Source: Branchiostoma floridae (Eukaryota; Chordata; Leptocardii; Amphioxiformes; Branchiostomatidae). From it: a stretch of 50,294 nt of DNA. The stretch is from the NCBI RefSeq assembly GCF_000003815.2, contig NC_049980.1, forward strand, positions 13,279,692 to 13,329,985, read 5' to 3'. The notes under the pieces were generated by a model. That model was not told the DNA's origin. It was given only the letters and a program-made list of their open reading frames with translations, and made no database searches. The position numbers and the translations under genes were made by a program. Each line of letters opens with the position of its first letter. The stretch's first letter is position 1. This document shows positions 32,083-44,088 of the stretch, in pieces.

Positions 32083-33225
32083 AAGGCAAAGGAATATTGT
32101 TTTTATAGCTTAGGGATAAATTCGAAAGAATCTTGAGAAAGAACACTTAGAAAATTTATTTTCAAGTCAGTCAAATTTTCTAGATGACGTAGATCACAAA
32201 AAAGCTTTTAACTTAAGTCCATAATACCAAGAAAGTAAATTTTCCTGGAATATCATTTTATTTCCATCCCTTCCCATCATTGTCAAGAACATCTATGGAG
32301 CCTACACTGATAAGAAAATACAACAAAAGTCATGCAACGAGTGCAGCAAAAATCAATCACATACAACAACAACAACTACTTTATTGGGGCTCCTAAGTCC
32401 TCTACTATCGAGGAAAAGGGTTTGTTTTATGGGGAAAAACATACTTTTTTTATAGATACATGAAGTAGAGACTTCTGTTCATTATTCTGAGATAAAAAAT
32501 CGGGGACATATTGACAAAAGAAGCCATCCCTGTAAATTCAATCTGATCAACTTCGATTGGCATGATTGCCATCTTAATTGCTCTCTTGACAACAACACTG
32601 TATATGCACACATCATCTACAGGCTTCCCAAATGAGGAGATCCATGGAAACTGCACTCATCCCACTTGCAGTTTAAGCAGTCCTCAGTCCTTCTCTGCCT
32701 TTCTCACACAGGATCAGGGAGCATAACCACATGCTGAGCATCATCTGATTGGTTGTCACCTCCAGGTTCATTAGAATTGGCTGGAAAACTATTACTCTCC
32801 AAGCAGAGGTTAGGCTCCGGCTGTTTTTTTAACGTTTTTTTTAGTCGTTTTTATCGGGCTTTCTATTTTGTCATTTTATCTAGCTGTGTCCGGCCTAACC
32901 TCTGCCGGCACTGACCTCGGGGCGGAGCAAAACTATTTGATTCCATTGAAGAAAGGTGCCAGAACTCATCCTCGGGAACCATCAAATTGTCATTAGGGGT
33001 AAGGATTTTACGGCCCGGGATTATGATACGTCCGGCATCTTCAGCCCGGCTGCGGATGCCACCCGCTGAGTCTCCTATTCACGCAACACAATGACCTCTG
33101 ATGACCTCCCACCCGTACGCAAATGTACAAATTTCTAGGGCAGAATTACAGTTAAATTCATAGCGTCAAAAGTGCAATATATAAGGCATTCTTTGTGAGC
33201 TACTACAAATGAAAAAATAATTCGA

Positions 33226-34255
33226 AAAACGTCCTGACCCACAGATACCAGCTCCTGTTGACAATCAGTCTGGCGAAAACACCACACCTCCAGTTACGAC
33301 TGAAAGTACAGGCAAGAAGGATGTCAGGATATTCGCAGACTCTTTGTGGAACGACGTCAATCCCGAGAAGATGTACAGGAACAAAAGTACCAACATTGAC
33401 AAAACAACAACGTTACCCAAAGCTGTCGAAAGGATCAGAATGACACCAGACACCACCACTGAATTTGTAATCATACATGTTGGCTCCAATGACTTGGATA
33501 ATACTAAAACACGACCGGACAGTATTGATTTATGTTCGGAGCAAACACGTAAACTGATCCAAACGGCTAAAACGGCCTACCCGAACGCAAAAATCTCAAT
33601 ATCACAGGTGCTACCGAGAGGGGCAAGCATGCACTCTAAGCTAAATACAAACATAGCTATGTACAACCATGTTGTCGAGAAAACTTGCTGCGAAGACGAT
33701 CGGCTTATATATATCAGACATCGGCTCCTATCAGAAGACAGGTCTCTATACAAACCAGACAATATCCATCTCAGACCTGGTGCAGGGGTGAGTCTGATGG
33801 TAGCAGATGTTAAACGCACGCTGCGCCACTACCAGGGACCTGGAATGGACAGACACCATATGGAACCCACCAGACAGTACACAAAGCCAGTGAGGAAACC
33901 ACATATGATGCAGAACACCAAGATACATATACAGCCGACACAGTGCCCTCCCATGCGACCACCCTTCAACCCTGCTGAATGCCCACTGCCCATGCGACCA
34001 CCCTTCAACCCTGCTGAATGCCCACTGCCCATGCGACCACCCTTCAACCCTGCTGAATGCCCACTGCCCATGCGACCACCCTTCAACCCTGCTGAATGTC
34101 CACCGCCGATGTTCCCGTGGAACCCAGTCCCCCCACCGCCTCCCATGTGGAACAACGGTAACCAACGGACTGAAGCGACACGGAGTGCATCACAGGACAA
34201 ACGTCACATGGCAGAGAAGCTCGTGAACATGCTGACGGACTTTCTGAGACACTGA
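33226..34255 (+). pseudogene. LINE ORF1, SGNH/GDSL esterase-like
   Basis: An open frame runs from after TAA near 33223 to TGA at 34255 without an ATG before the esterase block, so the N-terminus looks truncated. Block I is VRIFADSLW (catalytic Ser), block III HVGSNDL (Asn), block V YKPDNIHL (Asp-His). The tail holds four copies of a 16-residue PMRPPFNPAECPLP unit (48 bp, 33949-34100). The role in CR1 elements is not settled; lipid ester hydrolysis is expected from the fold. Confidence 0.8.
33949..34100 (+). repeat. 48-bp tandem repeat inside LINE ORF1
   Basis: Nearly identical 48-bp units, each beginning with or near CCCATGCGACCACCCTTC, encode PMRPPFNPAECPLP-type peptides. The repeat is in frame. 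Confidence 0.9.
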
Positions 34256-34537
34256 TATAGACATGAACTTTGGAAGGATATCAGACTTGATCTGACTGAA
34301 TCAGGTGACCTAGAATATTCGCTTTTCGTAATTGTAAATGCCAAGGATGATAGTCTTATTTGGCATCATATTGTAGAATACATTTGTGTACATACTTTGA
34401 TCCATTGTTGCGTTAATTGTGTATTGATACGTTGTTGCGTTAATTTTGTATTGATACACTCCGCTCACATGTAACCATGCTCTAACTGTTGTCTTGTGAT
34501 ACATCTGGTTTCCCCATTCGACACCTTTGGCCCAAGA

Positions 34538-37500
34538 ATGTCTGTTCAAAAGGTAGCACTTAAGTTTTGTTCTTGGAATGTTCAAGGTGGTCTTCGGAAG
34601 AAATGTCAAGATGAAGAATTTGTTTCTAGTCTAGAAGAATATGATTTTGTTTGTCTCCAGGAGACCTGGCTTAAGCCAGGAGAAAAATGTATAATAGATT
34701 CTTTCAATTACTTTAGAAGTGATAGGGATGTTAAAAAGACTGCCAGAAGGAATTCAGGCGGGATAGTCATAATGTTCAAAAACACTCTCACCAAAGGCCT
34801 TACAAAACTACCATCTAAACACCAAGATATCCTCTGGTGTAAGTTACATAAGATATTCTTTGGCCTAGAGCAAGATTTGTTTGTCGGCTGTGTGTATTTC
34901 TCTCCGGAAAACTCATCAATCCCAGAAACAAAAAACAATTCCCTATTTGATATCGTACAAGATGACATATGCAAATTCTGAAATCAAGGTAATGTCATGC
35001 TGCTTGGAGATTTTAATGCCAGAACAGCCTCCCTGCAGGAAACAGTAATTGAGGATGATTGCCTAAACCACGATTTTATAGACATAAAAGACACGCCTCA
35101 CAGGGTTAGTTACGACAAAACAAGTAATAGATATGGTAATAATTTGATTGATCTCTGTATAGCAGCCAATCTTAGTATCCTAAATGGCCGGGTTGCAGGA
35201 GACTTATCCGGTATAAATTCACCTGCCACAAGTACAATGGTTCAAGTGTGGTTGATTACTTCATTGTTAGTTCGGATTTTTTTTCCAAAGTTCAATATTT
35301 GAAAGTGAACGACCTTTCTGTGTTTTCAGACCATTGTTTACTGTCTTGTTCTATTTCCACAAACTATTCACCGTACATAAAAAAGGTTCAAACCCCGACT
35401 AATCCTCTGCCAAGTATATACATCTGGGATGATGACTCAAAAGCGAAATTCTCAGTCGCGCTAGACGATCCATCAACATTAATTGACATACAAAATTTTA
35501 TGAATAAGTCATTTTGCAATGTAGACAGTGCAGTAAAGGAATTTGCCGGCATAATAACACGTGTAGCGGACAAATCTTTACGTAAAATCACCTTCAGGAA
35601 CCATAGAAGAAAGAAAAAGAAAAGAAAGCCATGGTACACTTCATCATGCGCCTCGCTGAAACACAAAATCAATAACTTAGCCTCCCAGTTTTCAAAATGT
35701 CCGTGGAGACTCGATATCCGCCATACATATTTTAACAACCTTAAGCTTTACAAGAAAAAGATTAAAACAGAAAGAAAGCTCTTCAAAGAAAGACAATGGA
35801 ACGATCTTTATAAACTTTGTAAATCAGACCCACAGAAATATTGGAGAGAAATGAAAATTCAAAACCAGGATGGAAATGATAAAGATGAAAATAATAACAT
35901 AAGCCCTGAAGAGTGGAAAACTCACTTCACAAATCTGAACGATCTTGTTAAAAGTAATGAAGCCGACACTGATTTTCACCAACATGTCTGTCAGAAAGAA
36001 CCAGATCTTCTCCAGACAACGAGAAGTAATACCCAAGTTGACATAGGAAGTGAGGAACATACCGAAACTATTATCAAGAACCTTTCAAATAAAACAGGAA
36101 ATCCTTTGGACTACGACATCTCAAAAGACGAAATCATAGCCGGACTACATAAACTGAAGGGCCGTAAAGACTGTGGCACAGACTCCATCACCAACGAAAT
36201 GCTAAAATGTGGTGCAAACCAACTTGTCATGCCACTGAAGAAACTGTTCAATCTCGCCATCCAGTCCAGTACATTTCCCAAGCAATGGAGTCAAAACATT
36301 CTGGTCCCAATACACAAAAGTGGCAACACATCCAACCCGTCAAATTATAGAGGGATCGCAATTTCTAGTTGCGTTGGTAAAATGTTCACTCTCATATTAA
36401 GTAATCGTCTGCAAAACTTTCTAGAAAATAGCAATCTATTGACTCCCTTTCAATCCGGATTTAGACAAAATTTTCGGACAAGTGACAACATCTTCGTGCT
36501 TAAAACTATCATCGATAAACAGTTGTCTGAACCTGGTGGCAAGTTATACGCGTGCTTTGTTGATTTCAAAAAAGCGTTCGATTCTGTTTGGAGAGATGGC
36601 TTGTACTACAAATTGTTATCATCATGCATAGGTGGACAATTCTTCAAAATCATACAATCCATGCATTCCAACGTAAAATATTGTGTTAGAACTCCTAATG
36701 GTCTATCAGATTACTTCAAGTCCACTTGCGGCGTACGCCAAGGATGTAATCTAAGTCCACTTCTATTTAACCTTTTCATAAATGATCTTCCATCCGAGTT
36801 GTCTTCATCATCATGTAACCCTGTTACTCTTGAGAATACTCAAATTAACAGTCTTCTATGGGCAGACGACCTTGTCCTCTTTTCAAAGTCAGAAAAGGGT
36901 CTCCATGAGTGCCTAAAAAGACTGGACAGATTTTGCTCACTCTGGAAGCTAGCAATCAATAGAGACAAAACTAAAGTGATGATATTTTCCAAAAATGGTC
37001 GAACAGGTAACATCAAAAATTCAAATTTCAAATCACAAGGACATGCCTTAAACATTACAAACGTCTATACCTATCTGGGGGTAGATATAACACCCTCCGG
37101 ATCATTTCAGCGTGCAACAAAACAACTGAGAATAAAAGCCCTCCGGGCTTCTTTCAAACTTAGATCCCTCCTTCTATCAAACCACAATCAATCCATTCCG
37201 CTAGCCCTTGATTTATTTAATAGTTTAGTCAAACCAATTCTGCTTTATTGTAGCGAGATATTGGGAACAACAGTTCAATCACGGGATTTCAACCTTAATG
37301 GAGTAACGGAATATACAAATGAAAACATAAGACAAATAGTATCCAACATTATATCTCCGATACTAGGATCAGATGTTAATATCCGTAGAGCTAATCGTGT
37401 CGGAAAAAAATCTGACCCACCATCTAATCGTCCGGTTTTGATTCGACTTAGCAAGTACAATGATAAGTTACAAATGATATACCACTCCAATACATTAGCA

Positions 37501-38325
37501 AAACAGAACATTACGGTAATCCAACCTCCGATTTCTTACAAGGTTTCCAACCTAGAACAGTTCTTCTAAACTTCTACAAGATACTTCTCCGCGTCCCCAA
37601 AAGTTCAGTTAACGCTGCCGTGAGGGGAGAATTGGGCATGTTCCCGCTATATACAAATGTATAGATACACAGACTCAACTGGTTAAATATTGGATAAGAT
37701 TGAACAGCCTTTCGAATGACAGAATAGTGAAAACTTGGCATATAATGAAGCTGTAAGACTAGAACAAGACTGGGTTATACATGTACGAGATACACTCTGC
37801 AGACATGGGTTCCAAAATATTTGGTTGAACCCTACCATAAACGCCAACTATTTTTGAAACATGTACAAGGAGCGCCTTAAAGATGAGTTTCTGTCCAGCT
37901 GGCGCCAAAAAATCAAAAGCTTCAGTAAACTCGATACATATTCAAAAATAAAATCTGAATTTCATATTGAGAAATACTTGCTCTCGGTCCAAAACAAATC
38001 CTTCGTAGCTAATACAACAAAACTCAGAATTGCTGCACACCGATTAGAAATTGAAAAAGGCCGACACAACAATATCCCAGCAAGCCAGAGACTGTTTCCA
38101 ACATGCAAAGAAGGCGTAGAAGATGAATACCATTTCATGATAGAATGCCCAACTTACATAGAAGAAAGAGCTAAATTAATGCAGACGATAAAGTACAAAT
38201 CATTACCAAAGACAAACAGAGAGCTATTTCATGTACTTATGTCATGTCCCGACACTGTTTCCGTTCACGTAGGCCAATACATATATACATCAATGCAGAA
38301 AAGGAACCAAATGATATCAACTTAA
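34538..38325 (+). pseudogene. LINE ORF2, endonuclease and reverse transcriptase
   Basis: ATG at 34538. The AP-endonuclease has FCSWNVQGG, LQETW, LLGDFNAR, SSVVDYF and SDHC. The frame is broken by TGA at 34979-34981 and a frameshift near 35230. The RT is open from 35248 to 37569 with NYRGIAIS, CFVDFKKAFDSVW, GVRQGCNLSPLLFNLFIN and WADDLVLFSKS (YADD box reads WADD). After further breaks, 37861-38325 carries RLFPTCKEGVEDEYHFMIE, a zinc-like C-terminus. Confidence 0.9.
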
Positions 38326-38656
38326 TTTTGTATACATTGTAATAGTAATGTATATACTAGATGATAAAATCCTCGTTATGTCTCCTCTCAATCATATTGT
38401 TTGTTTAAAATAGAGCCTGAATGTAGTATGTATTAGATTCATGTTATTAGCAAATAGTCTGTAGCAACATTCTGGATTTGTTTCACATTGTACACTGTGT
38501 TTCTTCGAACATTGCATAACCTTCATCTATTGCTACTTTAATAGCTTAATTCCACTACTAATATAGTGCTAGTTCTCTTATACAATATAACGTTAGTTTG
38601 CCATACATTGTGCCCGTTCTACAATTGTTGCGCAATAAACCTTGACTTGACTTGAC

Positions 38657-39195
38657 TTTACAACAAACTACAAAGAAAATGGCGACACCTCTGTCTGCCG
38701 TGTGGTTCTGACAACAAAGTCCTACAACATCGCATCAAGGTCGCCAAGTTTCCCGGGCCTGTCGATGTTTTTGCGTGAAAAGTTTGCGATCTCGTTTGTT
38801 CCGAGGCTGGTGACTTCTTTCTGAAACGCCTTCTTGATTGATCGCGTGGCCGATTCGTTGTTGCGATGTCCCTCCCGAGTTAAATTCTTCGCTGCTAAAC
38901 CTCGATGCAGAGTTTCGTCCTGACTTCCGGACTATAGTCGCGATTCCAGATATGTTTTCTCTTGCCGCTCGCTTGCATTGCTTTCTAGACCTCTTTATTC
39001 GAGACGTCAGTATCTAGTAGGTTGTTGTCGTTGTTGTGTCGGCAGTGTCCACAAGATTTTATAGCTGGCCGCCGGACGACCGGAAAGACTAGCACGGCGG
39101 GGGAGGGAAACCCTTGGCCGGACAGCGCGCACTTCGCACGTCCGTGGTAAACGGCTGTAATGTGCTGAAGTGATTAGGTTTATGGCGCTTTGAAA
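38657..39195. other. Internal non-coding part of the 6.5-kb element
   Basis: No gene or domain was recognised. Base composition is more GC-rich than around it. The left counterpart is 32920-33218. Confidence 0.4.
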
Positions 39196-39356
39196 ATTGC
39201 GACTGCCGGCAGAGGTTAGGTTTTTAGACTTCAAGAAAATGACAAAATAGAAAGCCCGATAAAAACGACTAATAATAACGTTAAAAATACAGCCGGAGCC
39301 TAACCTCTGCTTGGAGAGTAGAAAACTATAAACTCTGCTGCAAAGACATTACTCAC

Positions 39357-39434
39357 CTGTGCTTGTGTCTGTGGGATCCTCTTTCCCTGGGCTGAAACCT
39401 TTCGTTTCAGTGAATGGACTTTCTTTCCAGGATC
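39357..39434 (-). CDS. Exon H-prime, paralogue of exon H
   Basis: The 78-nt phase-0 exon encodes DPGKKVHSLKRKVSAQGKRI then PQTQAQ. The last codons, donor (CAG|GTGAGTAATG) and upstream intron (TTAGTGTGCTTGAAATC) match exon H at 21843-21920, while the middle has changed completely. Confidence 0.55.
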
Positions 39435-39768
39435 CTGAAAAAAATTAATCTTGGGTTAGTGTGCTTGAAATCATTTACTACATGTACTTTGAATGATACT
39501 TTCACATTTATTATGCAAATTAGGGAGCTACTTGCATAATTGGTATCTGCTAATCTTCCACCTGCCACTAATTACACACGTTATATGTACATTTTGAGTC
39601 ACTGTAAATATAGAATTTTCCTCATTAATTATGTAAATTAAGTTCAAATTTTCATAATTTGTCATTCAATATAAGTACATCTCTGCCAAAGATACCTGGA
39701 CGCTAAATATCATGGAAATCTGTCGTTCCTATGTTCCGTTATGCTATTTGGAAGATTTTGACCAGAAT

Positions 39769-40405
39769 ATCCCTGCAGTTCCAGAGCAAGTTGTTAGGGG
39801 GCCCCCAAACATACCACTTCTTCCTTACATCGCAAGCAATCTGCCACCACAAAATCAAGACCATAGCATGTCCAGCTCAAAAGACAACAAATATTGAGGT
39901 TCTGCTGCAGTACCAAGGTCACACACCCGGGTAGGGGTGCATACCTTTTTGCTTGATCAGGTTCGAATCCGGTTCAGGTCCAGAGGTTTCGCTTCAGGTC
40001 CGGACCTGAACCTGAACCAGATCCTGTCGATATTATGCAGAGGTCGAGCTCGAGTGGAAAATTCCTCTTCAGAAGTTTTTGACAAAAATGCCCCTGCTAT
40101 CCCAAAACTAGCCACTAGGGGGCCCAAACGGTTGACACTTCTTCCTGACCACAAGAGATATCTAACAACCAAAAATTGTGACCATAGCTTGTTCAGAACA
40201 TGAGATAGCAAAACTGGACGTTAAGTTGCAGTACCAAGGAAAGCCGCAAGGGGGCCCAAAATCTAATCATTTCTAGCTTTTATCAAGCCTACCAACACAC
40301 CAAGTATGAGACCAATCCATCCAGCCGTTCTTGAGTTATCTTGTTGACAGACAGACAGACAAACGCTAGTGAAAATATAACCTCCATGACATTTCATGGA
40401 GGTAA
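39769..40405 (+). repeat. Interspersed repeat with AGGGGGC motifs and terminal hairpin
   Basis: CCCTGCAGTTCCA..GTTAGGGGGC and its variants occur at 39769, 40089 and again at 49669. The right part has CAGACAGACAGACAAACG, then a near-perfect hairpin CCTCCATGACATTTCATGG. The family is not identified. Open frames here have no domain. Confidence 0.6.
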
Positions 40406-41424
40406 CTAAACCATTTTTCATGGATATGTCGATGTAGGTTAGACATCCAGGTAATAAGATACACGCGCGGTGGAATGTAAAATCTTGGTGAAAGTCTACC
40501 CGTAAAGATCGCAGTTTTTTTTAGCTGCACGTTTTTATATTGAACAAACTTTAATTTTTTGTTTGCGTACCGCCATGACCGCTACCAAGTGATTGAAAAT
40601 TCAAATACGTGACTTGCATAAGAAATACAAGTCCCTGACTACGTTGTTGTTTCGCCGACACTTCCGGTAACTTTGACCACAAAATTTTCGATAAAAAGGC
40701 ACTTAAAAACCCTTTCAAAGCGAACTGTTTGATAGAAGATCCCTTTCTTTCAGTGATGACCTGCTAAATTATGGCTACGCACTGAAATAACCGTGAAAAT
40801 ATGCATAATTCCTGCAGGTATAATAACTACCTCGTACGTAAAAACTCAAGATGCCAGCAGCTCATGTGGCAGGAATTTCCCCACCAATGTCAGAGCAACA
40901 GCCACCACTGTCATAGCAACGGCCAATCGGAGATGCGTAATGGGATTACTTCATACAAAATTTGCAGAGATAGCGGCTTCTGGTTTCGGTGCAACGTAAC
41001 GATGTATTGCAGGGGAATATATTCGGAATCGAACTTGTATATCTTTTACAGGTCTTCCATGAAAATTATGCGAAAGTAGGTCGCTTAAAAATGCGAGAAT
41101 GAGACTATATTTCGCTGACAGCCCGCTTGCTTTGAAGATTGACTGCCGACCCGATTGACGTGAGAGCCTGCGTAGGTTGCCATTACGGAAAAGACAGGTT
41201 GTGAAAACTATTTTTTCTGCGTAGATCGGGTTGATTTTTGGGTTGACTTTCATTCTACTAGTATATAAAAAATAACTATCGGGAGACTGTTTTCTTATCA
41301 CAGTATTCTTACCCAGCGTTATGAACATGATCTCTGTTGGCAATTTTCCTCCAATGTCTTGTAAATCTGTACCCACCATTTTTGCGCCATATGCTAATAA
41401 GCGCGCGCTTTATGCTAAATGCCT
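40406..41424. other. Unassigned spacer
   Basis: No gene was recognised. An open minus-strand frame at 40951-41379 has no domain and no splice support. Confidence 0.4.
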
Positions 41425-41650
41425 AAACCCTGACTCCCGCTGTTGCGAGCCCGACGTGTTCTCTTTATACGCAGTTTGAAGTTAACGGGGACTCCCGCTG
41501 AGCCTACGGGCGTGCGCTTCGGAGTGGACGGGAGAAAAATTGACGACAGCGGACTACGATAACGGGAACTCTCTTTACACGGGGCTCCCGCTAACACAGT
41601 CCCGCTAACGCCAGTCCCGCTTACGCAAAAACCATAATGTAAAGTGGGCC
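41425..41650. repeat. GC-rich repeat with CCCGCT(A/T)A motifs
   Basis: Motifs TCCCGCT, ACGGG and GTCCCGCTAACG recur, with longer inverted similarities. It is probably a MITE, but ends and duplication are not clear. Confidence 0.4.
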
Positions 41651-41879
41651 TAACTATGAATGAAGACAATTTCAGATGTCCAATAGGAAACGTTGTCAGA
41701 CAATTCAGACTGAAGACAAATTCGGATTACAAAGGATAGCAAGGCTAAGACACAGTTAATGCAAATGAGTCAATTAGCTCCTGTTGTTTTAGTTGCAGGA
41801 GCTAAAAGTTTTGTTGTGGGGGGGGGGAGTGCTATGTCCCGTACAAGTTAGCAAAATTTCTAGCTAAGATCCTGGGACC

Positions 41880-43912
41880 TTTAGTGGGGAAGTCTCAACA
41901 CCATGTTCAGAATAGTGCAGATTTTGTTGACAAAATCAAAGATCTCCGGGGTAGAGGAAGATGAAATTATTACATTGAGGACATCTCCAAGCAGTACAGT
42001 GTGCATCTGAGAGTGATTAAAGGAATGAAGCAGCGCACATGCAAAAGTGCTGATGGCACAGTCTATCAAGCAACTGAGAAAGTGTTTGCATGTCATCGAA
42101 GTGGTGCCGGAAACGCACAATAAAGCGAAAAAGACAAGCCTCCAAGAAAGTTGGTTGCAAATTCCGTGTCAGAGGTGTGGTGCCCGTTGATACAACTCTG
42201 CCTGTACAGATCTACCTACATGGTATGCACACTAATCACACCCAAGGGTCAGCTGAGGGTCAGAGATGGCTTCCTGTTGATGAGCGTGTCCAATGCATTG
42301 CTACTGACTGTCTAGATGCAGGTCTGAGCATACAAAAGACAGTGAACATTATTCAGACTGCTCTGACCTCAGGCACCGTAGGGGAGGTTAACAGATGCAG
42401 GTACAGAGAGCTCCCAACACGCAAAGAGCTAGTCTGTTTGCAGTATGAACGGAGACGACAAAACAGACTCACCGATAATGACTGGCTCAGCACCTATCAG
42501 AAATTGGAAGAGTATCAGGCGCAGGGAAAATGCTTATTTTTCCAGAAGTATGATGACAAGGAGAACCGCCCATTTGTTGCAGTCTTTCAGACTGAATGGC
42601 AGCAAAAAATGGCCGAGCGTTTCAGTCCAAACAGCGCTTGGAGCGTCGACTCGACTTTTGGACTTAACACTTTTGGTTTTCCACTCTATGCAGCCACTGT
42701 ACCCAACAAGAATGGAGAAGGCACCTATATTCTTCCTCCTGACTTCAGCTGAGAATGGACAGCAAGAGGAGATGAGACTAGAGGCAGGGTTCAAAGCCGT
42801 TTTCTAGAAACTACAAGTAAGACCAAATGCAATCGTAATCGACAAGTCTCTAACTGAGAAAAAAGGGATTTGGAATGCTGTGAAGGATGATCCCCTGTCA
42901 TGGGAGGGAGGCGAGCAGGTCAAGTGTCGTATGTTACTTTGTTGGTTTCACACCAAGAAAGCTTGGACTGAAAACTTACTTCCCAGGCTACCTAAAGTGA
43001 TTGTACAGTATCTGAAGGGCTGGGACTGTGAGGAGTGGCTCTCCATGTGGGTCAGAGCAGGCTGTATGTTCCCGCATGGTAACCAAGACACAACAAATCT
43101 CGTTGAAAGGGAATGGATGACAATTAAGTACACCATACTTGATGGAAAGGCAAATCACCGTGTTGATAGGTTGCTCGATGCTTTGATCGGACATCCTAGG
43201 AATGGAAACTTTGATGGTGGACAGACAACTGTTGCCTTTCATGAAAAAAAAAAAACATGAGGCTGACATTGGCCCAACACCAAACAGACCACCCAAACAG
43301 AGCGTAGACGCCATGAACTCGCTGAACTGTACATCACTGCATACAAGCGAAACCATTCCATCATCAAGCTTGTGAACCCTTCCACTCTTTGCTTGTCCAT
43401 ATTAAGAGTGAGCATGTCAACACGTCGGTAGAACGTACTGCGCCTGCGCGAACACTGGTTGTTGTTTTTACCGTTGCATTGAAATCCCGCTTGTTGCACA
43501 GTATATTTTAGAGACATGGTTTTATGTAAAACGTACGCGGAGTTTTACCCTTATATACGCACACACTTTCTTAAATGCGGACATTTAGTAAACTGGGAGA
43601 TTAGCATGTCTATACTTTTCGCGCAGGCGCAATACGTTCCGGTGACGTGATGAGCATGTCCCTGGTAAGTCATACACTGTAAGTCTCAAAGAACTGTACT
43701 GCAGCTGTGAGGACAACGCAAGAAAAGGGCAAAGGTGTAAACACCTTCTGGCAGGCCAGAAGTTTCTGGAGAAGTACCACCCTGACATGTTGGCTATAAT
43801 GATGCCACCAGAATTACTCAGTGGAGGAGCAGCTGAGAGCAATTCCGGATCGATGGTCACACAAACAGTAGCTCCTAAAGATCACCTAAACTTGCCTAGA
43901 ATTTTTGCAGAC
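41880..43912 (+). pseudogene. MULE-type transposase with SWIM finger, broken
   Basis: The order is a FAR1-like start (KVFACHRSG, then RKRQASKKVGCKFRV), the transposase core FSPNSAWSVDSTFGLNTFG (first D), VIDKSLTEKKG (second D), CRMLLCWFHTKKAW, TTNLVEREWMTIKY (probable E), then YCSCEDNARKGQRCKHLLA, a CxCx(n)CxH SWIM finger, ending at TGA 43912. Frame changes occur near 42110, 42750 and at the A-run 43245-43257. A MITE at 43419-43650 splits the frame before the SWIM. Confidence 0.85.
43419..43650. mobile_element. MITE with 10-bp duplication inside the MULE gene
   Basis: The inverted ends include CACGTC and AACGTA-TGCGCCTGCGCGAA. TGAGCATGTC flanks both sides (43409-43418, 43651-43660). Removing the insert and one duplication copy rejoins the transposase frame (SILRVSMSLVSHTVSLKELY). 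The 10-bp duplication fits a MULE-derived MITE. Confidence 0.88.
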
Positions 43913-44088
43913 TGAACACAATAATATACCATTTGACTACTCCCCTGAGGCATCGTCACCCCTGAGGCGTCGTCAAAAATCTAGCACAGACAACATGTAT
44001 GAGGTTCAAAGGGTAACCAACCCTGTAACCCTCTAATGTGTACAGTAACCAGATGACTGCATGTCTAAGTCAATGAATAAATGCTCAC

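Larger units (their letters stand above)
33219..38656 (+). mobile_element. LINE copy 2, CR1-like non-LTR retrotransposon, near full length
   Basis: It has ORF1 with an SGNH-esterase domain, ORF2 with an AP-endonuclease and reverse transcriptase, a C-terminal zinc-like motif, and a 3' end GCGCAATAAACCTTGACT followed by TTGAC repeats. Esterase ORF1s are known in CR1-type elements. The 5' end is unclear. It is inserted in the 6.5-kb TIR element. Confidence 0.88.
32793..39320. mobile_element. 6.5-kb element with about 125-bp TIRs and 9-bp target duplication
   Basis: Both ends begin TACTCTCCAAGCAGAGGTTA (right end reversed) and match for about 125 bp. GAAAACTAT flanks both sides (32784-32792, 39321-39329). 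Each TIR is itself bounded by CAGAGGTTAGG and CCTAACCTCTG. The 9-bp duplication suggests a MULE-like group (inference). Apart from the LINE (about 33219-38656) only some 1.1 kb of non-coding DNA remains, so it is non-autonomous. Confidence 0.85.

Noticed and set aside
32793-32920. The two 125-bp repeats as independent MITEs
   Set aside because: Their shared 9-bp flank GAAAACTAT and exact inverted orientation fit ends of one element better, though solo copies may exist elsewhere.
33746-34200. Minus-strand open frames with Gly/His-rich repeats
   Set aside because: They are antisense shadows of the 48-bp repeat in LINE ORF1.
40951-41379. 142-codon minus-strand open frame
   Set aside because: No domain, odd composition and no splice support; it lies between repeats.
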